DNA of 33,147 bases from Dyella acidisoli. GTDB lineage: Bacteria > Pseudomonadota > Gammaproteobacteria > Xanthomonadales > Rhodanobacteraceae. The notes under the pieces are model-generated. The model was not told the origin of the DNA. It did not search any database and saw only the letters and a list, made by a program, of their open reading frames with translations. The stretch spans positions 1-33,147 of the forward strand of contig NZ_BSOB01000063.1 in assembly GCF_030160295.1 (NCBI RefSeq), given 5' to 3'. Positions 7,865-16,140 of this stretch are shown here, one piece after another; the stretch's first letter is position 1; every line of letters begins with the position of its first letter. Both the position numbers and the translations under genes were made by a program.

Positions 7865-8970
7865 GCAGATCGCGCGCCAAGCAAACGCTGATATAGCGTT
7901 TCGAATAATCGCGCTGTGCAATCGGCATCTTCTTTCATGGCGCAACGCTGCGCTTCGCCAGCCAGCCGCAATCGCAATGCTTCGTCGTCGAGCAGTTTGC
8001 GTATCGCCACTGCCAAAGCGACCCAATCGCCTGGCCGTACTGCAAGCGCCGCGGAGGGTGTCCACTCCACAAGATGCCCCACTGCTGTGCCAACAGTCGG
8101 CACGCCCGTCACCGCCGCTTCGAGCACAACCAGCGGCCCTGCCTCGTGCAAGGACGACATCACCAGCAAATCGGCTGCTTCCATGAGCGGGCGCAGCTCG
8201 CGTTGGGTCTTGAAGCCGAGGAAGCGGACACGCTCTTGCAAGCCAAGCTGGTTGGACATGGCGTGCATCTCACCGCCCAACGTATCGACGCCGACGATAT
8301 CCATCTGGAAATCCAGGCCTTCCTTGGCCAGTGCCGCCAGCGCACGCAGTAACGTAGGTTGATCCTTTACGCGATTGATGCTCGCGACGTGGATCAAACG
8401 CGCTGGTCTTCCGTGCCGCTCACGCGGCGCTGCCTGCGGCCAGACGCGAAGGTCGACACCCAACGGCACGCGTGCCGCCTCCAGGCCCAATACGCGCAGC
8501 GACTGGATGATCGGCGCGCTGGCGGCGGTGATGGCATTCGCTCCGCGCAGCACCAGCGCTTCGCGCAGGCGGCCTTTCCATGTACGACGGCCGCCGTAAT
8601 CGATCTCATGCAATGCAACGAGTTCGCCGCCGGCAATGTGCACCACGCTCGGCACTCGCAGCAATTTGGCCGCGATGACCGCAAAGAGGCCACAGGAGCC
8701 GGAGAAGATGGCTTGGATTAGGTCGAAGGGCGCGCGCCGATGCTCGTCGCGAATCGCCGCGATGGCGCGCAAGCGCGTCCATCCATCGCCGATGTTGTGG
8801 ATCTTCGCACCAGCCTGTTCCCAGTTCGCTGGTTTCGGTTCCTGGCGGAACACGAAAACATGCACCTCATGTCTACGTGCCAAGCGCTCGATCAAAGCAA
8901 GGAAGGCGGGGATGACACGGAACTCACCACTGCGGTCCACACCGCCTGGCAGCACCAGGGCGAGTTTCAC
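7861..8970 (-). CDS. Glycosyltransferase, GT4-type (GT-B fold)
   Basis: A 369-residue protein. MKLALVLPGGVDRSGEFRVI at the start contains the N-terminal Rossmann loop; the C-terminal lobe carries RLIHVASINRVKDQPTLLRA, a typical GT4 donor-domain strand, and EAGPLVVLE, an E-x7-E motif, at about residues 279-287. These bind the nucleotide-sugar donor in GT4 enzymes. It should act at the cytoplasmic face, adding a sugar to a lipid or small-molecule acceptor. The start is GTG 8970; its first bases overlap the upstream gene's TGA (GTGA), so translation is coupled. It is the last gene of the operon, and its stop codon is supplied by a REP element. Confidence 0.88.
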   Translation of the reverse strand: MKLALVLPGGVDRSGEFRVIPAFLALIERLARRHEVHVFVFRQEPKPANWEQAGAKIHNIGDGWTRLRAIAAIRDEHRRAPFDLIQAIFSGSCGLFAVIAAKLLRVPSVVHIAGGELVALHEIDYGGRRTWKGRLREALVLRGANAITAASAPIIQSLRVLGLEAARVPLGVDLRVWPQAAPRERHGRPARLIHVASINRVKDQPTLLRALAALAKEGLDFQMDIVGVDTLGGEMHAMSNQLGLQERVRFLGFKTQRELRPLMEAADLLVMSSLHEAGPLVVLEAAVTGVPTVGTAVGHLVEWTPSAALAVRPGDWVALAVAIRKLLDDEALRLRLAGEAQRCAMKEDADCTARLFETLYQRLLGARSA

Positions 8971-10094
8971 CGCGCGCCACCTGTATGGTTGTCACGCACT
9001 TTCGCATACGCAGTCGCCCACTGTTTCCCTACCGCTGCGAATGAAAGCGACGCGTCGAAATGCGCACGCACTTCGGCTGGCGAGGTTCTTTTGGCCACTG
9101 CGCGCAACAGTGCATCGGCCAATCCGGCAGCGTCGCCGTGTCGCCAAAGCTCACCGATGCGGCCACCACCTGTCAGCGTACGAAAGGACGGAATGTCCGT
9201 AACGACCGGCACGGCACCGCACGCCATCGCTTCCAGCAAGGCGTAACCGCAGCTTTCAGCACGGCTGCCGGAGACGAACAGATCCGCCGATTGCATCAGG
9301 CGCTCGATGCGCGTGTGCGGCACTTTACCCAGCAGATGCACGCGCCCGGTCAACCGCGGATCACGGGCGATGCACTGTTGCACTTCGGCAAGCAAAGGCG
9401 CGCTGCCGAAGGCGCACCAGAGTTGCAGTTTGGGAAGCTGCGTTGCGGCCCGTGCAATGCCTTCGAGCACCGTCAGCGGATCTTTGCCTGCGCTCAGATG
9501 CCCTACCCACAACACGCACGGATCACCATGCAGCCCGGTTGCGGCACGCGCACGTACGCGATCGCCCAGCGTGAAACGGCATGTGGATTCGGGAATCGAA
9601 AACAGCTGCGTCTGCGGACCAAATAGACCGGAGCGGGTAAACGGCTGCGCCAATTCGGCCGCCGTAAACACCACGCCCGTCGCACAGGCGTACCAATATC
9701 GCCATTGCGGCCGGCGCCACCAGCGCGGCAGACGGTCCGCGTGATCCTGAAACAGGATCGGCAAACGTGGCAGATGGCGTGAGATGGCAAACGCATCTTC
9801 TGCACAAGCCAAGCTATGTACGTGCAATACGTCGGCGCGGATATCATCGAGCAAGGCCGCAAAATCGCGGGCGCGCGTGGCCGCCGTCTTCGTTTCGCTG
9901 ACGTCGACGAAACGGAAGTCGACACCATTGCGCGTGACCTGCTCTGACTGCTCGGCGACTTGAATGACCGAGACCTGCACCCCGCTGCTTGCGGCGGTTT
10001 CCGGAATATCCAACAGCGACGGCCATTGCTGGAACACTTCGTCCGGGGCAAGGCCTTTCGGCGCAGGATGAAAATTGATCTGTGCGACGTGCAT
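8967..10094 (-). CDS. Glycosyltransferase, GT4-type (GT-B fold)
   Basis: About 375 residues. The N-terminal acceptor lobe starts MHVAQINFHPAPKGLAPDEV. The donor lobe has VLWVGHLSAGKDPLTVLEGI and the E-x7-E motif ESCGYALLE followed by AMACGAVPVVT, the classic GT4 signature. ATG 10094 shares one base with the upstream TGA (TGATG), so the start is firm; a longer in-frame opening upstream is out-of-family. Two consecutive GT4 enzymes at the operon end suggest a di- or oligosaccharide attached to the operon's product. Donor and acceptor are not predictable here. Confidence 0.88.
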   Translation of the reverse strand: MHVAQINFHPAPKGLAPDEVFQQWPSLLDIPETAASSGVQVSVIQVAEQSEQVTRNGVDFRFVDVSETKTAATRARDFAALLDDIRADVLHVHSLACAEDAFAISRHLPRLPILFQDHADRLPRWWRRPQWRYWYACATGVVFTAAELAQPFTRSGLFGPQTQLFSIPESTCRFTLGDRVRARAATGLHGDPCVLWVGHLSAGKDPLTVLEGIARAATQLPKLQLWCAFGSAPLLAEVQQCIARDPRLTGRVHLLGKVPHTRIERLMQSADLFVSGSRAESCGYALLEAMACGAVPVVTDIPSFRTLTGGGRIGELWRHGDAAGLADALLRAVAKRTSPAEVRAHFDASLSFAAVGKQWATAYAKVRDNHTGGAR

Positions 10095-11608
10095 CAAAGT
10101 CCCGAAACCTGCGGCATGCGCAGCTGCACCAGCCGGTTGGCGAGATCCAGCTCCCACGGCCGATCATAGCGTCGATAGCGATAACGCCAGGTCGCCATCG
10201 CACTCAGGCTGCGCTTGGCCCAGGGCGGCGAGCGCATATCCTGCACGGTGGGGAAGCGGCAGCGCAACACGGTGACGAAATCATGGATGCGTTGACGCAG
10301 CTTGTCGGTGAGCCAGGGCGCGTCCATGTGGCAGGCATAGTCGACCCATTGTTTCTGCGTCCATTCTTCCGGTGTTTTCGGGAACACGATCGGCTCGCCA
10401 TGAAGATCATGCAGCGGAGTAGCCGGTCGCTTGGCACGATCTTTCTCGTGTCGGGCATAGTCCGGTAGCGGTGTATAGACGTAGACGACGACTTCTGTTT
10501 CCGGATTGATGCGTTTCAACTCGCGAATGAACTCGAAGGTGTGCTCGGTTTCCTCTTCGGTGTTCTCCGGCGGCGCGACCATGAACGACAGCTCCGGAAT
10601 CACGCCGTGACGCCGGCATAGCTCGACCACTTGATACGTTTGGTCCGGCCGCGTGCCCTTGCGGATTTCCTTCAGCATCTGGCTGCTGGGTGATTCCGCG
10701 CCGATATACGCCATTTTCAGCCGGCTTTTGCGCACCAGCTTCCACGAGCTTTCCGATAGCCTCAGCAACGCATCCGCGCGGGCGAAGCACCACCACGGCA
10801 TTTCCATCTTTGCCATCACTTCAAGCAGCGGAACCATGTCCTCTTCGCGATCGAAGAAGTTGTTGTCGAAGTACAGGATCGAATCGGCTCCCAACCCGTA
10901 CTTGAGGTAGCTCAAGTCGCGCTCCAGTCTCTCCGCAGCCGGCAATAAAGTCTTGCCGCCGAACATCGCAGCCACCCCGCAGAACGTGCAGCGGAATCGG
11001 CAACCGATGGTTGCCTGATGCGCGGCGGTACGCCGGCCAAGATACGTGCGTGCAAGATAGCGGCGCGGATCGCCCAGCTTGTCGTAGGGCAGCACCGCGC
11101 CATGGTCGTGCACCGAAAAATGGCGATTCGGGTTGTGCACGATGCTGTCGCCGTTCTTCCACGACAGGCCGCCGATATCGGCCAGTGTGGGCTCAGGCGT
11201 GCGCAAGGCATTCAGCAGCTCGGGCAGGCTCTCCTCACCTTGCCCACGGATCGCGTAATCGACATAAGGCGCCGCAAGCGCCGTGTTGGTGTGGAGCGTG
11301 GGGAAGTAGCCGCCCCAGACGATGGGCATATCAGGGAAGTGCTCGCGGACGGCTTTCGACACCTCGATCGCCGGTGCAACTTGCGGACCGCCCATGACGG
11401 TAACGCCTACCGCGTCGAACCTGTCCTGCTCCATCGTGCGCAACGTTGCGTTGACCAAGTCCCGGTCGACGTTGCCGTCGATGATTTTGCTGCTGCCGTG
11501 CTTGTCCAGCGCAGCAGATAGATGCAACAGGGCCAACGGGAAGCGCGCATTGGAGGCACGCGAGGTGATGGTGGGGTTGATCAGTAGTGTGCGAGGTGAG
11601 TTATTCAT
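10094..11608 (-). CDS. B12-binding-domain radical SAM protein
   Basis: About 504 residues, the second such enzyme in the window. An N-terminal B12-binding-like fold (about 5-135) contains VGVTVMGGPQVAPAIE and IVWGGYFPT. The radical SAM triad is C203, C207 and C210 (CRFRCTFC), followed by a barrel with YIGAESPS and a C-terminal extension with YVYTPLPDY. The domain order matches the BchE/magnesium-protoporphyrin cyclase-like class; substrate unknown. ATG 11608 (MNNSPRTLLINPT) is the natural family start and lies five bases downstream of the preceding methyltransferase gene. Shine-Dalgarno pairing is weak, consistent with coupling. It is distinct in sequence from the radical SAM protein at 347-1852, so the pair is not a recent duplication. 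Confidence 0.88.
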   Translation of the reverse strand: MNNSPRTLLINPTITSRASNARFPLALLHLSAALDKHGSSKIIDGNVDRDLVNATLRTMEQDRFDAVGVTVMGGPQVAPAIEVSKAVREHFPDMPIVWGGYFPTLHTNTALAAPYVDYAIRGQGEESLPELLNALRTPEPTLADIGGLSWKNGDSIVHNPNRHFSVHDHGAVLPYDKLGDPRRYLARTYLGRRTAAHQATIGCRFRCTFCGVAAMFGGKTLLPAAERLERDLSYLKYGLGADSILYFDNNFFDREEDMVPLLEVMAKMEMPWWCFARADALLRLSESSWKLVRKSRLKMAYIGAESPSSQMLKEIRKGTRPDQTYQVVELCRRHGVIPELSFMVAPPENTEEETEHTFEFIRELKRINPETEVVVYVYTPLPDYARHEKDRAKRPATPLHDLHGEPIVFPKTPEEWTQKQWVDYACHMDAPWLTDKLRQRIHDFVTVLRCRFPTVQDMRSPPWAKRSLSAMATWRYRYRRYDRPWELDLANRLVQLRMPQVSGL

Positions 11609-11613
11609 GATTT

Positions 11614-12357
11614 TTATGCATCGCAAGGAGCAGTTCCTTCTCTCCGGAGGGGAGAAGGAATGGAAAGTCGCCGCAGCCGGAAGACCAACGCCACCGGTAC
11701 CCGCAGCGCAATAGGATCGAAATGCGCATCGGCAGGAATATCCGCGGGGTCGAGCATCGGCTCCAATACATCCTCGATCACCAACCCAAGCGCCGCGCAT
11801 GCGGCATGCCAATGGCTGTAAAGATGTTGCGTGTGTTGCACGGCATAGCGTTGGCCATCGGCTCTGAAATCACGCTGCCAGCCAAGCGCCGGCCCGATCG
11901 GGTGCACATCGCTGCACAACACGACGCCACCCGGCTTGGTCACCCGATGCAACTCGCGCAAAGCGCCATGCAGATGCTCCAGATGTCCAATCACCAAGCC
12001 ACAGATAGTGACGTCGGCCCATGCGTCTGGTATCGGCAAAGCGGTCACGCTGCCCTGCGCAAGCCCAATGCCTGCGTTAAACCGGCACGCGGTCAACTCG
12101 GCGTACGCACGCCGCAACATGGCATCGGAGAGATCTACACCGATCGCACTCGCTGCACCGCGCCGCAATGCGCGCAGCATGTAACGCCCGCTGCCACAGC
12201 CGGCATCCAGCACGTTTTGTCCATGCAGATCGGCCGGCATCAGCGTGAGCATCGCGCGCTCTTCCGCCTGCATCACCGGGTTGTGCGCATGCGCGGGATA
12301 ATTCGGTGCCCACAAGGCATAAGCTGCGGTAGGCGAAAGTACGGGAGGACGCGACAT
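11614..12357 (-). CDS. Class I SAM-dependent methyltransferase
   Basis: About 247 residues. Motif I is NVLDAGCGSGRY at about residues 47-58; the post-I acidic position is GVDLSDAML; motif IV-like ADVTICGLVIGHLEHL and a motif V region KPGGVVLCSDVHP complete the Rossmann methyltransferase pattern (methyltransferase 11 type). It should transfer a methyl group from SAM to an oxygen, nitrogen or carbon of a small substrate. ATG 12357 overlaps the upstream amidohydrolase's TGA by one base (TGATG). Its position between an amidohydrolase and a radical SAM enzyme argues for a tailoring role in the same pathway. Confidence 0.87.
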   Translation of the reverse strand: MSRPPVLSPTAAYALWAPNYPAHAHNPVMQAEERAMLTLMPADLHGQNVLDAGCGSGRYMLRALRRGAASAIGVDLSDAMLRRAYAELTACRFNAGIGLAQGSVTALPIPDAWADVTICGLVIGHLEHLHGALRELHRVTKPGGVVLCSDVHPIGPALGWQRDFRADGQRYAVQHTQHLYSHWHAACAALGLVIEDVLEPMLDPADIPADAHFDPIALRVPVALVFRLRRLSIPSPLRREGTAPCDA

Positions 12358-13586
12358 CAACCGATCCCTCCGCTCATGGCCAGCTTGGGTGCGCGTCGGC
12401 TCTGGCCGGCTGCTAATTCCAAGCCTGGCTCAAGCGCCATCAGCGCCGGCTCCGCCAGCGATTTGGCAAGCAGTTTTGGTTTGCCGTCCAGCAGCACCGG
12501 CACAGCATCCACACCCGCTTCGGCAAACCACTCGGCGAAATCCGGATCGGTTATGCGCGGCACGCCTTCGCGCAGCACGGCACGAATCTGGCTGCGCTCA
12601 ATGCCGACCAGGCTGTGCATGGGATCGCCGCCAAGGTCTTCCACGATCACCATGTCTGCGTGCGCACCGGGCGACAGATGTCCGCGCGATGGCATGCGCA
12701 GAATCTGCGCGGCCTGTGTCGTAACCAACTGCAAAAGCTGCATGGTGCTGAGTTCGTAGCGATCGATCACACCAGCCAGCTCTTGCAGCAGATCGCGCGC
12801 ACCGCTCAATCGCGAATCGCTGCCAAGCGCCAGCCTGCCCACCGCACACAAGCGTCGCGGATCGAGCGTGCGACCAAGCAAAGCCAGATTGCTGCCTGGG
12901 CACCACACCACTGCAGCACCACGGGCGATCACGCGTTCGATGTCTTGCTCAGACAGTCCAACGCCATGAATCAACACGCTGTTGCTTGCCAAGCAGCCGA
13001 ATTGATCCAGCAGCGCCAGCTCGGCTTGCGCCACTGCATCCGTGCCTTCGGCCAGATGGATCAACCACGGGTGATCAGGCGGTGTAGCAGCAAAACTTTC
13101 CTGCAGCGGCGGACCGTAATCGGGCCAGCCGAGTGCATAGCTCCAGCCGTAATCGCGCAGCAGCGCAATCGGAAAATCATCCTCATCCAGCATTGGGTGC
13201 CATGGATCGTGATGCGCTACGCAAGTGATGCCGGCCAGCAGGTTCTTCAGCGCGCCGTGTCGCAACCGCAAGGCCTTGGGCATTTGCAGCGCGGCGACAA
13301 CCTCAGGGGTGGCGAAATGCGCCTGGAAAGCAGCAATCCAGGCATAGCTGTTCGGGAACGGCGCGTGCGCTGGCAACGGTGGAACGGCATTGACGTGCAG
13401 GTGATCGTGCGCGTTGATCAAGCCCGGGAAAATCAGGTGATCGCGCAGATCGACTTGATACGCGGAAGACGCAACGGAGGAAGCGATCCGTCCCGCACTG
13501 ATCGATACCGTCGCACGCGATACGCCGTCCGACGTTACCGCCGCGGCGTGACACAAACTGGCGTCGGTATGGATTCGCCTGTCCAC
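12357..13586 (-). CDS. Amidohydrolase-superfamily metal-dependent hydrolase
   Basis: A 409-residue protein of the TrzN/MtaD-like amidohydrolase superfamily. NAHDHLH at residues 58-64 supplies the HxH metal site; further ligands are likely the His of WLIHLAEGTD and IHGVGL and the Asp of LGSDSRLSGARD. The composite beta-sandwich domain is formed by the N-terminus plus the C-terminal LSPGAHADMVIVEDL. Members of the family deaminate or hydrolyse cyclic or aryl substrates using Zn or Fe. The start is GTG 13586, four bases after the upstream methyltransferase's stop. The gene between two methyltransferases suggests processing of the same intermediate. The exact reaction is unknown. Confidence 0.87.
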   Translation of the reverse strand: MDRRIHTDASLCHAAAVTSDGVSRATVSISAGRIASSVASSAYQVDLRDHLIFPGLINAHDHLHVNAVPPLPAHAPFPNSYAWIAAFQAHFATPEVVAALQMPKALRLRHGALKNLLAGITCVAHHDPWHPMLDEDDFPIALLRDYGWSYALGWPDYGPPLQESFAATPPDHPWLIHLAEGTDAVAQAELALLDQFGCLASNSVLIHGVGLSEQDIERVIARGAAVVWCPGSNLALLGRTLDPRRLCAVGRLALGSDSRLSGARDLLQELAGVIDRYELSTMQLLQLVTTQAAQILRMPSRGHLSPGAHADMVIVEDLGGDPMHSLVGIERSQIRAVLREGVPRITDPDFAEWFAEAGVDAVPVLLDGKPKLLAKSLAEPALMALEPGLELAAGQSRRAPKLAMSGGIG

Positions 13587-13590
13587 AGCG

Positions 13591-14394
13591 TCAACGCCGA
13601 TGCATGGTGATCAGGAAGTGATCACCCATGTCGCGCAAAAGTGGCCGCGCGCCTAAGCGATCGTCGAGCCGGCCGAGACGTTCGCAACCTTTGCGGTGGC
13701 GGCGATAAAACTCCACCAGATACGGCGGCGGCATGAACAAGCTCAGCGCACGGTAATCATCCAGTGCGAAGTGCGGTGCGAATGCACGATAGAACTCGCG
13801 CGGCAGGTAATAATGCGTCCAGATGGTATGGCGATTCATGCCCACCGCTGTCGCGCCTCGTGCCGCGCGCACACGCGCACGCTTGAAGCGGCCCTTCATG
13901 AGGTAGTAGCCCACCTCCCAGGGACAGATCCGACCGATCACCGAAAATACCAACTTGCCGCCGGGCCGCAGCAGGCGTGCGCATTCGGCTGCGACTGCGC
14001 CCAAGTCCGGCGCGCAGTTCAAGGGACCGAAGTTCGAATAGATGCCATCGAACTCCCCTTTCAGCCGGCCGAGCTGATGCACGCCGACGTGCACCGCTTC
14101 AACCTGCGCCTCGACGCCTGCCGCGGCAGCACGGTCGTGCGTGCGTTCGATCATGCGCGGCGACCAGTCACTGGCCACCACCTGATAGTCGCGCATGGCA
14201 AATTCCACCGCGTCGATACCCGTACCGCAGCCCAGGTCGAGCAGCCGCGAGCCGGGTGGCAAGGCCTTGCACACCGTATCCCACAAGGTGAGACGCATGC
14301 GCTGGATCAACTCGTTATTGCCGCGTGGACCGTCGTAATCCGCCGCCACGCTGTCGAAAGCCCGCTGCGTATCGAGCAACTGCGACTCACTCAT
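13591..14394 (-). CDS. Class I SAM-dependent methyltransferase
   Basis: About 267 residues. SRLLDLGCGTGIDAVEFA is motif I; VVASDWSPRMIERT is the post-I segment; FDGIYSNFGPLNCAPDL and RLLRPGGKLVFSVIGR mark motifs IV and V. A C-terminal segment (MPPPYLVEFYRRHRK) is a likely substrate cap. I place the start at ATG 14394 (MSESQLLDTQRAFDSVA), with AGGGG just upstream; an in-frame GTG at 14439 with GGAG seven bases upstream would add 15 residues and cannot be excluded. It is the first long gene of the operon running down to 7861. I recall a TIGRFAM methyltransferase family from polysaccharide loci that may include it, but cannot verify that. Confidence 0.86.
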   Translation of the reverse strand: MSESQLLDTQRAFDSVAADYDGPRGNNELIQRMRLTLWDTVCKALPPGSRLLDLGCGTGIDAVEFAMRDYQVVASDWSPRMIERTHDRAAAAGVEAQVEAVHVGVHQLGRLKGEFDGIYSNFGPLNCAPDLGAVAAECARLLRPGGKLVFSVIGRICPWEVGYYLMKGRFKRARVRAARGATAVGMNRHTIWTHYYLPREFYRAFAPHFALDDYRALSLFMPPPYLVEFYRRHRKGCERLGRLDDRLGARPLLRDMGDHFLITMHRR

Positions 14395-14557
14395 CGCCCC
14401 TGCCCGCTGGCCCGTTCCAAGCTCGTAGGTCCCGCTCACTGCAATCTCCGTTCTGCCGGTATGCGGCACATGCGTGAGTGCTGGCAGGGGGGAATTTGGT
14501 TGAATAGTCCAGAGGCTAGGCAAAGCAGTGGGGCGATATGGAGTAGGCTCTACGTCC

Positions 14558-14737
14558 CTATTTGGGCATCGACAGCGCACCTGGCTGCGCCCAGTCGCCG
14601 CTGGGGACCGGAGGAATGCCGCTGTCGTCAATCTGCTCCCGATCCTTCGGCGCTCGTAGGCGGGCCTGCTCCAGCTTCATCGGAGCATGGAGATCGACCT
14701 CAGACCTAACGTTTGGTCCAGTATTCGTTTCTTTCAT
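14558..14737 (-). CDS. Small ORF of 59 residues, possible leader gene of the operon
   Basis: ATG 14737 to TAG 14558. The product begins MKETNTGPNVRSEVDL and ends SGDWAQPGALSMPK; it is hydrophilic and acidic in the middle, with a Pro/Gly-rich tail and no signal peptide, membrane segment or Cys. Shine-Dalgarno support is weak (AAGG about nine bases upstream). It lies 163 bases upstream of the methyltransferase ATG in the same direction. I recognise no family. It could be a regulator, a peptide precursor modified by the operon, or a chance ORF; third-position base choice in its second half is GC-rich like the neighbours, which mildly favours a real gene. Confidence 0.4.
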   Translation of the reverse strand: MKETNTGPNVRSEVDLHAPMKLEQARLRAPKDREQIDDSGIPPVPSGDWAQPGALSMPK

Positions 14738-15039
14738 GGGAACTGGCCTTTCTGCCCACTCTTTTACCAGCCTCTGAAGAATAAGTTCTTCAACGTCAAG
14801 AATGTGACGCGAATAATGTGCTGGCAGCCCATTCTGTGCCGCCGCAGCTTCTTGGCCGAGTGTCGAAGGGGACTACGGGTTTTAGCTCAGTGGTGACGGC
14901 GGCACATATCTTTGCTATCAACGAGCTACTTCCATTGCAGGCACGCCTGAGGGAACACAATGATTGGATCGAAGAGGAAATAGTTACCTGCGCTCCTTAC
15001 TTGACTACGGACCTGAAAAACAAGACTTACTAACGAAGC
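14738..15039. other. Intergenic stretch, probably the operon's promoter region
   Basis: This marks the shift from high-GC operon sequence to the lower-GC island. A plus-strand reading frame (14818-15033, 71 codons) ending LTTDLKNKTY has no recognisable family or ribosome binding site; it may be decayed sequence. I see no clear sigma-70 promoter, tRNA or terminator. The leftward operon presumably starts transcription here. Confidence 0.4.
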
Positions 15040-15420
15040 TCACATGCCCCAACGGGTTCTTAGCAAATTTAGATGCTTCGTGTTGCTTGGTGAGGGGCGC
15101 TGCTGGTAGTACATCAACACGTTATGCCGCGCCGTTTTGTCTCCAGTATCACCAAGCCTCTCCATCCAAGCCCAGCCCTGTTTCTCATCACCTTCGTAGA
15201 GCAAATAATAATCAATCAGGCTATTTATCGCTTTTACATCGCCATGCATTGCTCGATCTTCGACTTTCGGCAATTCAGCTTGATTGATCTTATAGCTTTC
15301 GCCAGGTGTCGGCGCCTGTGTGTCTTGTGATGCATGTGCGACACACCCAACTGCGCTGACAACGCAAAACACCAGAAGCATGACAGCTTTTGCACCAATA
15401 GAAACTCGCCAATTAGTCAT
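15040..15420 (-). CDS. Small exported protein, possible lipoprotein with Sel1/TPR-like helices
   Basis: A 126-residue protein. Residues about 10-30 (AKAVMLLVFCVVSAVGCVAH) form a signal sequence; SAVGC is a weak lipobox, so it could be a lipoprotein at Cys 26, or alternatively be cleaved after VAHA. The mature part has a helical pair (AMHGDVKAINSLIDYYLLYE, then KQGWAWMERLGDTGDKTARH) resembling Sel1/TPR repeats. Lower GC than the operon. Small helical-repeat lipoproteins are common among immunity and accessory proteins near RHS loci, so an immunity role is possible, but this is inference. No homologue is named with confidence. Confidence 0.6.
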   Translation of the reverse strand: MTNWRVSIGAKAVMLLVFCVVSAVGCVAHASQDTQAPTPGESYKINQAELPKVEDRAMHGDVKAINSLIDYYLLYEGDEKQGWAWMERLGDTGDKTARHNVLMYYQQRPSPSNTKHLNLLRTRWGM

Positions 15421-15465
15421 AAAAACTCAACCTAGCACCGCTTCTCTGCACAGAGTCAACAGCTG

Positions 15466-15903
15466 TCAGTTGATATCTCCGCCTAAATCTTTCTCCTCTG
15501 ATCGGAAATAATTATCCAAGTACAAAGGCACGCCGAATTCAGCCAGTCTTCGCATCAATACAATAGAGAAGGTGGGGCCACCATCAAAGCTTGATTGGAA
15601 GTGCCCACACCACCAAATAACATCAGACTTTTTTGCCAATGAGCAGATCAAATCTCTTTTTGGCCAAAGCTCCTCCATGAGTTCCAACAACCCTTCTTCG
15701 AGACTTTTCCATTCCCTTGTTACTTCACAATATTTGCCACCGTATGACCACAATGACTCAGTCCATACACTATTTTGTCCGCGCTTCTCCCCTTTCAATC
15801 TAGACAAACTTGGAGGAAGTTCGAGAAAGTTAGTTACGGATTCCGGATCCACATCAATACCTGAAACACGCAATTGTATGGAATAGCTATGCACTCTAGT
15901 CAC
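15466..15903 (-). CDS. DUF4279-type protein
   Basis: A 145-residue soluble protein with no signal peptide. An N-terminal strand pattern (YSIQLRVSGIDVDPESVTNF) and the C-terminal segment FDGGPTFSIVLMRRLAEFGV followed by PLYLDNYF match what I know of DUF4279, where a 'GGP-F-x-(5)-RLA-x-GxPL' region is conserved. Its function is not established; such proteins often lie near RHS and other polymorphic toxin loci. AT-rich composition and position 45 bases upstream of the previous small gene suggest a shared transcript. May be an orphan immunity protein. Confidence 0.72.
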   Translation of the reverse strand: MTRVHSYSIQLRVSGIDVDPESVTNFLELPPSLSRLKGEKRGQNSVWTESLWSYGGKYCEVTREWKSLEEGLLELMEELWPKRDLICSLAKKSDVIWWCGHFQSSFDGGPTFSIVLMRRLAEFGVPLYLDNYFRSEEKDLGGDIN

Positions 15904-15924
15904 CCTTTAAATGTTCCGCATCTA

Positions 15925-16089
15925 TTAAAACAATTCTGAGGCGGCGTTTCCAAGGAAAATTAATATGCGCGCAGCGATCAGCGCTGCTGCTGCAGTTGCT
16001 TTCTGTTGAGGAGTAGTTGGATCCTTAATCAAAAACTGGGGTTTGGTTGCACTTTCCGTCAGTTGAACGCGATAGTTACCGATAGCCAT
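15925..16089 (-). CDS. Small ORF, 54 residues, with a hydrophobic C-terminal segment
   Basis: ATG 16089 to TAA 15925. The product starts MAIGNYRVQLTESATKPQFL and has an Ala-rich hydrophobic segment (ATAAAALIAARILIFLGNAA) near its end, long enough for one membrane helix. A GAGGA lies about 12 bases upstream of ATG, somewhat distant. It is in the same direction as the DUF4279 gene 21 bases downstream, so they could form an operon. I recognise no family; a small membrane peptide is the plain reading. Confidence 0.42.
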   Translation of the reverse strand: MAIGNYRVQLTESATKPQFLIKDPTTPQQKATAAAALIAARILIFLGNAASELF

Positions 16090-16140
16090 CGATCTTGCCC
16101 ATCCTCATGATGAGGTCACTCTGTAACGGACCCAAGATCC

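Noticed and set aside
13696-14709. Plus-strand frame of 337 codons over the methyltransferase
   Set aside because: The minus-strand frame has clear methyltransferase motifs and operon coupling; this one has none.
14818-15033. Plus-strand frame of 71 codons in the intergenic stretch
   Set aside because: No ribosome binding site or family; possibly decayed sequence, not enough to call.
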